Part shown: positions 1 to 12,489 of the stretch, one piece after another
Numbering within the stretch: position 1 is the stretch's first letter
How the letters are laid out: each line of letters begins with the position of its first letter
NCBI GenBank assembly: GCA_037576195.1
Contig: CM075102.1
Coordinates: 558,001 to 622,000 of the forward strand
Source: Phytoseiulus persimilis
Lineage: Eukaryota; Arthropoda; Arachnida; Mesostigmata; Phytoseiidae
Length of the DNA stretch: 64,000 nt
Direction of reading: 5' to 3'
Made by a program: the position numbers and the translations under genes
The notes under the pieces: model-generated
What the model saw: only the letters and a program-made list of their open reading frames with translations
Databases searched by the model: none
What the model was told of the DNA's origin: nothing

Positions 1-3000
1 TCTGTCGGGGAGCTTCCGTCTTTTTCTCTTGACTCCTCTCATGGCGTGGAGCACCGGTCCGAACTCATTGATGTGAGTTTCTCCGCCGCTATCGCGAGGA
101 CTTCCCACGAATCCGTCGCGCAGGCTTTCCGTTGAGCTCCTGATGTTGTCCTGATCTCAGTGTCCGATCTGTCGATGTTTGAACTAAAACCGAGGAGTTC
201 GGAGGTCAAACTATTCCCATAGCTTCAGCGAGTCTTTCGATTGGGACACCGAAACCCTTGTTCCAGATCGGACACAACTCACTCGCCCTGGGTGGAAACA
301 GGAACAACAAGTGGTCCTGAGTCGCGAGCTTCAACGCACGTTGCGCCCTCAGGCAGGTTCACTGCGAACAGACGAAGGGTGGAAGCCGAGGGCCGGCGCG
401 ATCTATATGGATCTAGACGGATGCTGTGACTCTCAGCCAGCGTTCATCGCAAGCTGTGCCCGGCTCCGACGGTTCACTTTTGGGAAGAAGTTGCGACCGC
501 TACGAGCCTATCACTACGGAGAATCTGCGTGCGTTCAAGAACATCAAGCAGGCTTCCGGTGCTATCGAATCAGATGGCGTGAGGTACGCCATGACCTCGA
601 CGCCTGAGTGTTTCAAGATTTCAGAGCGCCTTTTTGGCCAATCCACCTTCGAAAACCTCCCTCCTCTCGGACAGAGTCAACGACGGAACTTGCAAAACGA
701 TCTCGGCGAACAATGAAATTTCATTAGAGTCCACCGTTGGCTCTCGTACCCGAGGCCATTGTTGCAGTCTATTCGATTGCCAAACTCTAAAGTCTATGCG
801 GAAAGCGCTCTTCGGGGGGCTCCTCCCTTGAGCAGTTTCGGCGGAAGTAGACACTCGCGAGGCTGTCAAACACGTCCAACGGTCGCGGTAGGAGATTTCG
901 AAGAACTGGCTCGTGGCAGCCTGAGTAAACCCGGGTCCCACACTGGGGAAAATTCTCTCGAATGAAAGAAACTTTTCTCAGAACGGCGAGTGGTCTCAGT
1001 TGGCTGTTTCCTCCGATGGTCGACCCAGCGGGCGTGTATGTGGATCTCTGGATTGTTCTTCCCAGAACTCCATTATGACATGCTTGGAAGCTTCCGTGTG
1101 ATATTAACCGTTGTTCGCATCTTCCGCCAACACCTTCGAGTTGCACAGACCACTCTTCTCCTTCTATCTCTCTCTCTCTCTGAGATGATTTCACTCCCTC
1201 ACGAGTGTCTGTCGTCACATCAAAGACTGAATGGCCTTGGTATAGCGCCGGAATTCAAGTCGCTCTCCATCGTATTCTGGTTGTTTCAAACCCGCTGAAC
1301 TTCCATATCGACTTGGCATGCATCGGCCTTGGAGCTTTTGCGGTTTTCTCAGTCTATAGTTTTCCTCGGTCAGCGCGGAGTTGTATCCCAAGGTATTCCG
1401 ATGTGCGTTCTGGGAAGAAACGGGGTGTCCGTATGCGAACAAGAGGCGGAGTGCTCGAGGGAGTCGCCGCTCCATGGCAGCACGGTGTTTCGATCGAACC
1501 TATCATTTTTGCGCATGCATCCCGCTCCTCCTGAAAATCCCGTGCCATTTCAGCTCCCGTGCTTTCGGGCAAGGATATTCAGCAAACTGTTATTGGGGTG
1601 CTCGTCGCACTTTAAGAGGAAGCTCTCCAGACTCCGGTGGATGCTGGAATCGGCGGAGACTTGAAAATAAACTGGATCAGGCTGTCGATTTGTCCTCAAA
1701 CCCTCTGCTGAGGAGAACTTGTGAAAAAATTTGCTCCCTCGTATCGCTTATCGGTGTGCGGTCATGGCCACGCAACGACGTTTCGAGTAACCAAGAGCAC
1801 GGCACTGTACTCAAAGAGTAAATTTCTGTCGAGTCTCTCATGGCGAGAGTCTTCTGTCAATTACCTTGAGACGCATATAACATCGGGACTGGGTCACACT
1901 AAACGTATTTCTCGAACCCGAAAGTTGGGTAAGGACAGGAAGCCCAGAATGAAACCGTGTCATCGACAAAATATTTCGGGTGAGTGGTCTGACCCTGAAT
2001 ACCTTGAGCACCGTCACGTTTGTGCCAAATATCTGGAACAGCTCAAACAACAACCACAGAGGAAGACGCGGTCCCTTATATTGCTGTATCCACCTCTCGG
2101 AGTGCATGGGAACGAGTGTCTCACCGGATCGTTATTATGTGGAGACCACGCCAGACGCTGGTCGAGCGACCATTTGCGATTTATGTGGTCGAGGAACCGT
2201 TTCCAATCAGCTTACCTAATGGACAGGCGAGCTCCTCGTCATAATGGTTTGGACTGAATACCGCGCAGCTCTCCTGACCAGATGATTATCCTGGCTAGGG
2301 AATTCCTAGCATCCCATGAGAAAACCGTCTGGTAATCCTGGAGAGTCGTGTTTGCACCGATCGCTCCTCCACTCCCTTGTGGGCCCGGCCCGAGCGTGTA
2401 TGAAGTCGGTGAAGAGTCGGTTAAGGGCGGTCAACGAGGGGGAGCAACCCTGAGCACCTCATCCGTTCGGTTCCTACTTTGTCCTCGACGTCCCTTACCC
2501 AAATCTTGAAAATCATCGACGCCGGTCGCTGTTCGGACCAATGTTTCGGCGTTTATTGTCGATGTAAGCAACCCCTGAGGCTCCTGCGAAACATGCGTTC
2601 CGCATAACAACCCTTGGGGCGCTGAACCGTCCGGCCTATTCATTCTCCATCATCATTTCTATAACCCTAATGATCGATTACCGAACTCGGCGGAATCGTG
2701 CACGACTTGAGCTCAAACACTCGCGAGTGTTGGTCAGCGGCGAAACATGCGAAATCAGACACAAGCAGACTGGTGGACTCCATACGATTCGTTACTACGA
2801 TTCGATACATTTCGTTACTCCATTTCAAATCACGAGATTCGATTCTCGATGCCCTGATGCTTCACAAGGCCATGCTTTCTGCAACGTAGGATGACGCAGT
2901 TCGCGATCGAACCCTCCGAATCGAATGATCCGAAGTCAACGGAGGACATTCGATCCGCCGCTCCGACAAACTCTGCAACATTCTGTTCCCAGGAGCGATC

Positions 3001-3358
3001 ACGACATTCCGAGTTTCGAGGTGAATGAATTCTCCTCGGAGAATACCCGTTGGACAGTTCGGGAGCTGAATGCTTGATATGCATAATAAAAGGGGCGCCA
3101 TTCCGACAAAACCTCCATAATATGCTCTTGAGGGTGGAGACTGCTCGGAAGAAGTCGCGCGAAATGATCTCCAACTCTCTTCTATGTCTAAAAATATTCC
3201 CATACTGGGGTCGTGGTGTGTCATTGATGGCACGGACCGGAAACCCAACACGGTTGTCGGGAGCAAAACATCCATCTGAATTTTAGTCCACGAGCATACA
3301 GTCAGAAGAAGCTACCTGTGTGCTGCCGACCGGGCTCCGAGGAGCAGCCCCCGGATCG
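1..3358. other. Anonymous sequence, no gene recognised
   Basis: No open frame here exceeds about 180 codons, and none shows a recognisable domain. A short CT dinucleotide run lies near 1161-1182. Nothing resembling a tRNA, rRNA or transposon end was seen. It could be intergenic or intronic DNA. Confidence 0.5.
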
Positions 3359-3366
3359 GGCAAAGC
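3359..3366. repeat. Target-site duplication of hAT copy 1 (left)
   Basis: The 8-mer GGCAAAGC stands immediately before the terminal repeat of the hAT element and recurs at 4595-4602 immediately after it. An 8-bp duplication is the hallmark of hAT insertion. Confidence 0.85.
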
Positions 3367-4594
3367 TAGGCTTCGCAAATAACCGCATTTCTAAATAACC
3401 GCGGTTACGGTTAACAGATAACCGCAAATCCATAACCGCAATAGCGGTTAACCGCAAAACTAGGACCGAAAACCGCGGTTATAACCGCAAATAACCGCGG
3501 TTATATGGAAGAATGCTGCCTGGAAGATTTCCAGGAAGTTTCTCCTCTTTTATCAGAAAGATAGTTCCATTATGAACGGATGCAACCAGATCTCAAAACA
3601 CATCTCATAAAGACTCGTTTGTTACAACTCGACCTCGATCAGATGGGGCCGGGGACATTGGTTGAATGTTTCAAGTCGCGAAATCTTCGGCAAATTATCC
3701 CGATGCCGGAGAGATCATCTCGCATTGTGAAGCCCCCCGTCCGATGAATGTAGTCAGCGATTTTGGGATCAACTCCTCACGATCCGCTGAGGAAGTTTTG
3801 CAATTTCTGGAATGTGGAAGTGGCGCCGATTTCTGCACGGTTTCAGGAGCAAAGAGAGCCCAAAGGCATGGTTCCTTGTTGGGTAGAGATGACTCACGTA
3901 AATTTCACGTCCTGATTCTCGAGTTTTTTTTCATTGGGAATCCTCGAGGTCGTCTTTTGAGGTGCTTTCAATTTTTGTCTGGCTCCAAATTAGTGCTCCC
4001 GACTTCGATATCACCGTTATCGAATTTGGAAAGGGCGTATGTCCTCCGTTCCGACCAGTGCACGAGGGATAGCCGTTTTCTGGTCGGACTTCATAACAAT
4101 TCTTTCAACGATGCCTTCAAACGGGGGTGCAACCCACAAAATAGCTACTTCCGCTGTGCTCTGTTCCCTGATCCTACCAAATGCGCGAAGCTCTGGAAGA
4201 TCGAGCCTTCCGCCTCCGATGCTGGCTTTTCGATTCCTTGAACGGCTTGCTCATGGGGTCATGGGGAGGCTATTCCTGATGTGTGATATGTCCAGGTGTA
4301 ATTGCTAGCCAGGCCCGGCTTTCGGGAGCGTGTACGAACTTCGTTTAACGGGAGTCATCACACAAGATGTCACAGTTCTAGAAGCAATTCATTCCTCTTC
4401 AATCGCTCAGCACCTAACTCCAGATTCCCAGCCAGAGTACGCTCAACAGGCGCGACGCTTTGTCGAAAAATCATAGGTTTCGGGAAATTGCGGTTATAAC
4501 CGCTATTCGCTCGCGGTTATTGCGGTTAAAAACCGCAAAATATTTGCGGTCATTGCGGTTATTAACCGCGGGTGAATAACCGTTGCAAAACCTA
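3367..4594 (-). mobile_element. Short non-autonomous hAT element, copy 1
   Basis: This 1228-bp element starts with TAGGCTTCGCAA and ends with TTGCAAAACCTA, which are inverted repeats of each other. It is flanked by the 8-bp duplication GGCAAAGC. About 150 bp at each end is packed with the palindrome AACCGCGGTT and AACCGC motifs, arranged like the subterminal transposase-binding repeats known in hAT elements. The interior has no recognisable transposase; the open frames in it (3666-4241, 4039-4308) look like chance frames. It is nearly identical to the copy at 24239-25439, which lies in the opposite orientation, and it is related to the copy at about 38551-41751. Strand is set arbitrarily as opposite to those two copies. 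It is probably mobilised by a hAT transposase encoded elsewhere. Confidence 0.85.
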
Positions 4595-4602
4595 GGCAAA
4601 GC
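4595..4602. repeat. Target-site duplication of hAT copy 1 (right)
   Basis: Perfect copy of the 8-mer at 3359-3366, directly after the terminal CCTA of the element. Confidence 0.85.
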
Positions 4603-7600
4603 CCATGTTAGATGTGGAGTGCTCGGTGGAACGATGGATGTTTCATACCGACGATGAACTTCTGCGCCGTCTAAGACGGAACGAACAACGCCACTGGAGT
4701 GGGAGGGACAGAAACCATTTCGTTTAATTAAATCAATTTTGTAACAATCGCAGCAGTGAATGGCCTGACATGATTATCCGGCGACTCGAACGGAGCCCTT
4801 CCGGCCCTGGCACCATTGAAACGAACCGTCCACACACTTGTCTGTTGGCAATCGTGGTTCGTCGCTCATGGGGCCCCATCATCAAACCGAGTCAAGAGAT
4901 CCCCGCCTCGGATGAGTGAGCTTCATCTCAGGATAGAGTCCGAGCTTCTTCGAATCCAGAGTTTCAGATGAGTTCCTCAAGTTGAAGGGACCCGGAGCAT
5001 TGTATGTTCGAATCTTCGAGCGATTATCCCAATCTTGGAAGAAGCTTTCTCATCGAACTCCACTGGAGATGAAACTCACGACAGAAATACGGAGTTTGAG
5101 CCCTCTGGAGTCACACAAAGGTGAGTTCCCAGGTTGAGTGCTCTCGTTCCGACAGGACCTCGAGAATATCAGGATCGAAATCGCCACGTGATACACAAAC
5201 TCAGGCCGAGGAAACCAGAAAGTGCATCCGTTCCCGTGAGAATCGGCTCTGGTTGTTCGACAGGCTCTCGCAATACCAATCCTTGATGTATTTTTGTGCT
5301 CGGGAGTGAAGTGTTCCCCCGCCCTCCAGGGATTACCGAGGCGGTCGAGAGGGCGCCTGATCTATTCCTCGAGAGAATCGTTCATCTCTGGCAATGAAGA
5401 CTTATTAAAACGTGCTCATCCTTATCATTAAGCTCCAACAGGACCACCGGGCGCTCTTCCGGTCGTTCCAGTGCCGGAGGACTCATGGTTCCCGAGGCAT
5501 ACGCCCTTTGGGAACACGACGCGGCCCCTCTGGGGTCGATTTCCAGACAAGACTTTCGTACACTCATCTCGGACGAATCCAGTGGGCCGCGTGGGTCCAG
5601 CAGGTTGGAAACTGCAATCACCCTAGAGTCTAGGCGTCTAGGGGAACTGCTTTTACGGATGTAAAAATTACTTCTGCCTGTGTGCACGCATGTGAATCCC
5701 GACAATTTCGCTCGATTGAGCAACGTTCCGTCTATTACGGAAGAATGCCGGACCTTGAAAATTCCATCGATGACTGTGGATTCTGGGTATGTGTATGCTT
5801 GAAGAGTGGTCCCTTCTACGCCAGACTTCAGCTTGAAGGCTCAGAACTCCATCACCGCATCATGAGAAAGGCGATCGTCCAGTACGTCTTCTCGGAGAGC
5901 GAAGTCACTCCGTTCACGATGGAGTCGAATTTGGAACACGGTTCTGGAAAACTGCTTTCAGAGAGTGTTGCGACAGTGCTCCGGATCGCGGTCGATGTAC
6001 AGATGACTACCATCCTTCAGGGCCTAAATTTATCGGGACAGCGAAGCTTGGCCCGGAAACGCCACGCACCGACGACTGCTGTGGGGGATAAACCGCCCAG
6101 TGCGATTCAAGAGGAATTTCGGTACCCCAGCTTCGGCAACGAACCTCGTCTCGAAGCCATTTTGTGGAGCGGAATCAAATTCAGATGAGCAGCTCACAGA
6201 GGTTTCGAACGAGGGATCCGCGATGGCATGTTCAGACGGAGAATCCTCGCACGCGCACGAGAACGTCTGCGGCAGAATCCATCAGAACCTCGTGACGGGA
6301 GGGACAACTTCTCGTTCCCCTCCCAGCGGTTTCGGGCACGATGTGCTTATAAGTGACCACGAAATTTCTAGGGCTCTGTCACAGAGCCCTACCGTTGGTC
6401 CAGCGTGTGCTTTCGGTGCTCCCATACACATTTCAAGCCACTCTGAGAAAAATTCATACGCTCATTCATTATTCGGAAGCAGGTTCTCACGCATCATTGG
6501 GTCCCGTCACCCCACATTTACAGCTCAGAAAAATTCGATGGCTATCGAAAGGACATTCAGCGAATCTTTAGCATCGGTCAGAGTAGAGCTTGATTCAAGT
6601 CGTCGACTGACCTTTCCGAGAAACTCAATAAGTCGAGAACAAATGCCAAACAGAGAACTGGCTCGAGAAAACGAGATCCTTTATTCTGTCAGCCCACTCG
6701 ATTTTCATGAGATGGGGGACGTCGGGACATTTGTTCATTTCTGATGGCCTAGTGCACGTGACTCCTCCATCGGAGCAGGGGAAGAATTCGTAAACCATCT
6801 CATTACGTTCGAGTACCGATTCCAGAAACGTCTCCGGACATTCTCATGTCGGCCGCGGAGGCATACTATATCGGAATGGGTCATTCTCTCTGCGCAGATC
6901 CACGCACCCGAGCGCAGAAACAAAGTATATCAGCCTCCAGTAAGAACTCCGTCGGGAAAACCCAACTTCGACTGGACGATTTCACTGAAGCGCTTCTCGA
7001 GACCTGGAAGTTAGGCTTTCAGTTCAGCAACGTCTTGCAAGGGAATGTAGACAGAAGACGCTCTCCGCTAACTCAATTTCAAGCCTCGCCGCAAAAAGAA
7101 ACGACACGATGTTTGAACAACAGGTCCTCAGAGACTCGCACCCGGTGGCCAAAGTTCCCAAAATGCCCCTCCGACGCGATTTTAAACAGGGCCAATAGGT
7201 CTCGTTTATCAGGACAGCACTCCTCTTGATTCACGAGACTAGTCTCGCCAACCGAGTGGTTCAATAGCTTGCCTCGTTCCTCTGTGCACTTCCCGAACTG
7301 AAATGTGGCCTATGCTGGAACTGACTCGGATCCCACCGTGGCGGGAATCATCTTGTGAACTCAATCAACGCGAGGCCTCATGTATAGATTATGGGATAGC
7401 ACCGCGCTCATTACTATTCCCATAGGACGTGCTGGCCTGGGGCGACAGCTTCAGGTCCACGGTAGAGGCCACGCAACAGCTTCCGATGCTCGCTTCCAAC
7501 ATGAGCTGCGAACCGTCGAAGAATCCGAGAGTAACTTATTTGTTTCGACCGGGAACGCCGTCAATGTAGAGTTCTCGATCTCATTCTGGCTCTCCGCTCG

Positions 7601-10390
7601 TTCTTCGGACAAGGGAAGCTCTAACGGAAGGCTTATGCACAGGGTTGGTTTCGGCGCCAGAGAACCTCGGGGGGAGAAGGTCTCGGTCCGAACTGGCTGT
7701 GCTCAAACCTGAATATCGTCTAGAGGACCATGGTGAGGGAGTTGTTCGAGCGGGGAGAGCAGTGGGCCCTGGCTGAGAACTCCCGGCACGTTCGCGGGAG
7801 CTTTCTCCCGAGTCCAGGGTCGATGATTGCGGAACCGAGGAGTTCAGTTTTTTGGTCGCACGGGAATGTTAGTTCTTGGTGGAGCGGCATTTGCTCATCG
7901 TTCACGTTTCCTTCTAGCTGACTATGCTCTCATTTGCCTGCCATTTCATAGGATCGAATTTCACTCGTTTTGATTGATGTTCATGGTATCTGTTGGAGCC
8001 GTTCGTGTAGAACATCGCACGTGGACGCCCCAATTCTGAATCTGCTCGAGTCGTCAATCCATGACATGCCCAGTCCCTCCTGAAAACATGTAGCGACTGT
8101 ACGATAGATTGCTGCTCGAGCTGACGACGTCTGACGGCGTACGGCATCCGAAACTTTCGTTTCTTCCCTGCGCGTCCTGCATCCACGCCTTCGGCAGCTC
8201 TCCGTCCTGGAAAACGATGTCGCGTGCTGACGATGCGTTCGAGCATAATATGCAGGCCCGAGATGGAAAAACAGCGGCAACGTACTTCCCCTTGATCGAA
8301 GCCCGCTCTCGACAACGTCGAAATTTGAATTTTGCTCGATTTGCAAGATCAACAAGAAGTCTAACCATGTTTACCGATGGCGGGCGACCTTTTCTCCGAG
8401 CGACTGATATTCATCGTGTAGATTCACCAAGACGCCGCTGCGGAATGAGCTCGAGCAAGACTCTGAAGGCAATTCCTGTTTTCTGTCCCGCACTCTGCCA
8501 TTGCGGGAGGAAATCGAGCGCGACAATAGATATTGGAGATGATTCTCCCACGGGGAAAAGGAGTAACAGCTCACACGGGATTATCATCAGCCGTCATCAC
8601 AGGAGCCTACAGAACAAATCCGATGAAAGCAGATGGATGCTCGGTGCACCGCTCTCCAGATCATGACGATGATGGTTCCAAAAGTGCTCCAGAAGAGTTA
8701 GAATTCGTGGGCTTTCCCAGGCTCGTTTCCTATCATCCAGATTCACGGGATGGAAAGCTGAGTTTTGCTTTCAAAGCCTCGTGAGAGCGGTCGTCGCGAG
8801 GAACCGGTGATCGCTGACTTGTCTCAGCGGAACGTGCAGAAACTGAACTTCCTCTGCTTCCTGTCGCGAGGTCATCGGTTCGTCGAGCTCATTCCGCGCC
8901 TCGTTCGGCATCGAGAGCTTTGGCCTGCGAAGTCGAGTCCTATCTTCAAGCGCGATTCGGGTCCAGTTCACGAGCAGTAGACAAAAACCACATGACCGCT
9001 AGAATGTCCGAGAAGTGAGCGTGGTCCCTGGCGTCCACGGTTCTTCCCCCATCACATTGCTCAACACCCTGAACGATTGCGGTGTGACCCCTTGGTGAGC
9101 TTCCTGGATTCGTCACCCCAGAGGAAGTCTGACCTTTCTGCATTCCTGCCATGTCTCTTCCCTGTCAACATCCGTCTGATCAAATTACACATGCACACAC
9201 ACATACTTGAACTCCTCTTCGCCTTCATGTCACTGAGTATCCCGTGTTGCGATAGCAGATACCTCATTCCTCAACGACTGTCATTGCTTCTCAGTTGACT
9301 TCGCGGACTCGTTTTTGGCGAGTCTCATATGACGCGTAGGGCCTGTGGCGTACGATGTATGTGCCAACCGCACAGCGTTGCCTGCATCAACCTCGGATGG
9401 GAAGTGAGCTAACCCGATTTTCGGGTGCTCCAAGCGGAACTGGAGCACGACGATGCGTGACGATCGGGATCAAATGATCCGATAGGTACTGATTCACGGT
9501 AGGAGGTGGAATGTGCCAACACGAGATCCACCATCAAGACATCGGTCTGAATGATTCGTTGGGACATATGTCGACCAACATATGCAGCGAAAGGTCGAGT
9601 GCGTGCCTTCCGCGCCATATTTAGCCTGCCATTCTTCTGACAAGTGGTTGCTTGTCGCCCACTACATATTCGCGTCGCGACACTTGTCGTCTCGACTCAA
9701 TGGAATCATGCATCTGAGAGGAGTCTGACAGTTCTGGCCGCGCTCCTTCGAAATGGATCACCAGTCTCCGTCGGGACTCATCCCCACCTACAGTACTTCC
9801 CCCAATGAACGCCCCTCCACAATTGGAGGCCTAATAATCATGCATTGGGGGTTTTCGCCCCCACGGCTCTCACTTCAGGGTTGGGGGCGAGATTTTCTCC
9901 GTCGAGCAGGACTTCTCGCTCAAGTTCCCGCCCCAAACTCGGCGGAGCAGACGGTCGGCCCCCCAACCCGTAGCAGCCTCATGCAACCGCCTTGTGAAAA
10001 ATAGAGCAGGTACCTCGATGGAAGCCGATCGGAATCTCAGGGAATGAGGCTGACGAACGTGACGGGAGGAGGAGCGAGGATCTCGGACCCGACTCGCTCC
10101 GAGTTGTCAACTTGGCGTGAATGGTGTGGTGGAACGGCAAATATGCTGAAAAAATTATCACCCAAACATGGGCGAACCCCACGAATTTTAATGAGGAGCA
10201 TGTCGTGAGGCACGGAGCTTTACTTATAATGCGCAACTTGATCTCGATGTACGAAGAAGCTTCCTGAAACAGCTTGAGACAGGTCTCCATTGGTCTGGGG
10301 GCCTCTATACCAACAAGCTGCTGGAAAACCTTGTCAGAATCCGGGATGTCACGTTTGGGCGAAAAGGGCAACGATCATAGCCGAAGATAA
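4603..10390. other. Anonymous sequence, no gene recognised
   Basis: The longest open frame is 214 codons (6100-6744), with no recognisable motif and a composition typical of a chance frame. No repeat ends or RNA genes were recognised. Confidence 0.45.
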
Positions 10391-10392
10391 TA

Positions 10393-10590
10393 CAGTCCGC
10401 AACACGAATTTATCGACACGCATTCTATGTGGATGATTTCCGCACCCGCTGGATAACGAAGTCAGTGTTGCCATGGGAATTCCACTAGGTGCGACAGACT
10501 TTGAGATTATATCAACCGACTGAGAAGAACGAAGTTTAGGCTCAGGATCGAACATTTTTGATATCCAGCTGTAACACGAAATTATCGACA
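10393..10590 (+). repeat. Left IR/DR arm of Tc1 element
   Basis: Two directly repeated sites (10393-10418 and 10567-10590) face two inverted partners at the right end. The inner left and inner right sites match at nearly every base over about 25 bp. Confidence 0.85.
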
Positions 10591-11424
10591 GCGTTGAAAT
10601 CGCGCATTCGGTTGGAGTTTCAGCATTTTCTCGTGAGGCTGATACCGACGAACGTCAAGTTAGTGCTAACGAAGGACACACAAGTACGATTTGTCGACTC
10701 AGAACTCCGGCTCGTCAAGATTTGTGAGAAAAAATTCATTCCCTCAATATGGGACGAAAACCGGCTCTGACTCCTCAAGAAAGGACTCGCATCGATCAAT
10801 TACACGGCTCTGGGCTCGCAGCAAGAGCTATCGGACGAGAGATCGGCAGAACAGCGGACGTAGAGCTTCGGTATTTGAGATTAGGGGCGGAATATGGCAT
10901 CAGATCGTACAAGAAACGAAGCACAAAGCTCTCAGATCGTCAGAAACGGAAGATAATTCAGGATGCGAGCAACAAGAGTGTCTCTTGCGCTCAAATCAGA
11001 GACTCAAACAACCTCCCAGTGCATAAACAGACCGTCTGGCGCGTTTTGAGAAGTGCGTATCATCTGAAATTCAAGAAAATGTGCGGGAAGCCCCCGCTGA
11101 CGAAAAAGCACCGAGACACTAGGCTCGATCGCGCCCAGGAATGGATGAGTTGGACTTCGGAATGGGATAAAGTTGTCTTCAGCGATGAGAAAAAGTTCAA
11201 TCTGGACGGCCCGGATGGATTCCATAACTACTATCACGATCTTCGAAAAGAGCCTCGATTCGGACTATAAGCTGCTACTCGAGAACCACCTGCGACCTCA
11301 AGCTTTGGAGAAAGTTGGAACGGATTTCATCTTCCAGCAAGATTGCGCCTCCGTGCACACGGCGGCGATAATCAAAGATTGGTTCCGGGAGAGCGGAGTA
11401 CGTTTTCTTGACTGGCCTCCGAAG

Positions 11425-11434
11425 AGCCCCGACC
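11425..11434. repeat. 10-bp target duplication (left)
   Basis: AGCCCCGACC lies here and again at 12041-12050, flanking the inserted long-TIR element. Both copies derive from the SPD codons of the transposase. Confidence 0.85.
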
Positions 11435-12040
11435 AGACATCAATTTCCGTATTACGGAGTACGGAAATTCTTAGCCTTAGAAGCATTGAATATAGACGAA
11501 AAAGTCTTTGAGTGAAATTGTTCACCGCAATGAGCTTTAAAACATTGCTTCGTTGTTTTCACTTTTTCCTCTCCATCCCTTACGGTGCTAGATAGGGGAA
11601 AATGATGAAGAGCTTCTTTGTCCACCTCTCCGTGCTGAACAATTTCGGTTATGAGACTTTTCCGTCTATCTCAACTCGTTCCGATACAAATGAGGGAAAC
11701 TCCCGCGAGAGTTCTCAAAAATTCTAAGTCCGATTATCGCACTTAGTCTTATGAGCCCAGTTGTGGAGCCCACGTTTTTTCGAGTTTCCGGTAGAATCGT
11801 TGCGAATAGACGGAAAATTGTCATGACCGAAATCGTTCAGAAAAGTGAGGCAGACAAAAAAGCTCTTCATCATTTTCATCTATCTAGCACCGTGAGGGAG
11901 TTGGAGGAAAAAGTGAAAACGACGAAGCGATGTTTTAAAGCTCATTGCGGTGAACAATTTCACTCAAGGTCTTTGTGCTCTATCGTCAATGCTTCCGAGG
12001 CTAAGAATTTCCGTACTCCGTATTACGGGAATTGAAGTCT
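11435..12040. mobile_element. Long-TIR (Mutator-like) element inside Tc1
   Basis: This 606-bp element consists of two inverted arms of about 250-260 bp (11435 to about 11690, and about 11785 to 12040) around a short centre. The tips read AGACATCAATT and, reverse-complemented from the right, AGACTTCAATT. Arms are roughly 85-90 percent similar by eye. The 9-10 bp duplication and the long terminal repeats fit a Mutator-like, non-autonomous foldback element. It has no coding capacity; the frame at 11751-12035 lies across the right arm and is a chance frame. It inserted after the Tc1 element was in place. Confidence 0.85.
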
Positions 12041-12050
12041 AGCCCCGACC
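12041..12050. repeat. 10-bp target duplication (right)
   Basis: Exact second copy of the 10-mer at 11425-11434; the transposase reading resumes within it. Confidence 0.85.
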
Positions 12051-12292
12051 TGAACATTATTGAGAACCTCTGGGGAACGTTAGCTCGGCTCGTCTATCCC
12101 AATGGGAAGCAGTACAACTCAAGAGAAGAACTGAAACATGCGATTCTTTCTTCTTGGGCCAGAATTGGGGAACGAGACATAAAACCACTCTATGATTCTC
12201 TCCCAAGGCGCATTTTTGAGGTCATCAAGGCGAAAGGGGGTTCGACGAAGTATTAACTTTCGAGAATTCCGAAATCGTGGAATAAATCAGCC

Positions 12293-12489
12293 TGTCGATA
12301 ATTTCATGTTACGGCTCGAAATCGATTTCCTGGAATCTTACGCGTCGTCTTCCTCGAATCGAAGAAATATTATATCGCCACAATCGTGGTGATGCTGGGA
12401 GTATTCCATGGCAGCATCAACATCATCTCTCTTTGTCATCAGGAATAGTCTAGAAAACTTGACTGTCGATAATTTCGTGTTGTGGGCTG
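12293..12489 (-). repeat. Right IR/DR arm of Tc1 element
   Basis: Inner site 12293-12316 and outer site 12464-12489 are inverted relative to the left arm. The outer site is followed directly by TA. Confidence 0.85.

Larger units (their letters stand above)
10749..12256 (+). pseudogene. Tc1 transposase, interrupted and decayed
   Basis: The frame opens at ATG 10749 with MGRKPALTPQ, followed by an N-terminal helix-turn-helix region and then the first catalytic Asp in the motif VVFSDEKKFNLDG. After HDLRKE (about 11250) roughly 40-50 family residues are missing and the frame changes. The protein then resumes with FIFQQDCASVH (second catalytic Asp) and LDWPPKSPD. A 606-bp element plus a 10-bp duplication splits the third catalytic motif, which continues after the insert as LNIIENLWG and runs to a GGSTKY C-terminus with stop at 12254-12256. 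The enzyme would cut and paste the element at TA sites. It is dead because of the internal deletion, the frame change and the insertion. Confidence 0.9.
10393..12489 (+). mobile_element. Tc1-like transposon with double (IR/DR) ends
   Basis: A TA dinucleotide flanks both ends (10391-10392 and 12490-12491), as expected for the Tc1/mariner superfamily. The terminal repeat begins CAGTCC and ends GGGCTG. Each end carries two copies of a binding-site-like repeat sharing the core ACGAAATTATCGACA: left outer 10393-10418, left inner 10567-10590, right inner 12293-12316, right outer 12464-12489. The copies lie about 170 bp apart at both ends. This is the IR/DR arrangement known from Sleeping Beauty-type Tc1 elements. 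The body encodes a decayed transposase on the plus strand. A 606-bp long-TIR element is inserted at 11435-12040; without it and one copy of its duplication the element is about 1.48 kb, a normal Tc1 length. Confidence 0.92.

Noticed and set aside
3420-3510. CRISPR-like array of AACCGC repeats
   Set aside because: Repeats are short, irregular, palindromic and confined to the ends of a hAT element; there are no spacers.
3666-4241. 191-codon frame shared by the two inverted hAT copies
   Set aside because: It is shared only because the copies are nearly identical; it does not resemble any transposase, and no matching frame is kept in the older third copy.
6100-6744. 214-codon open frame
   Set aside because: No domain or motif; the length is within what chance could give in this amount of sequence.
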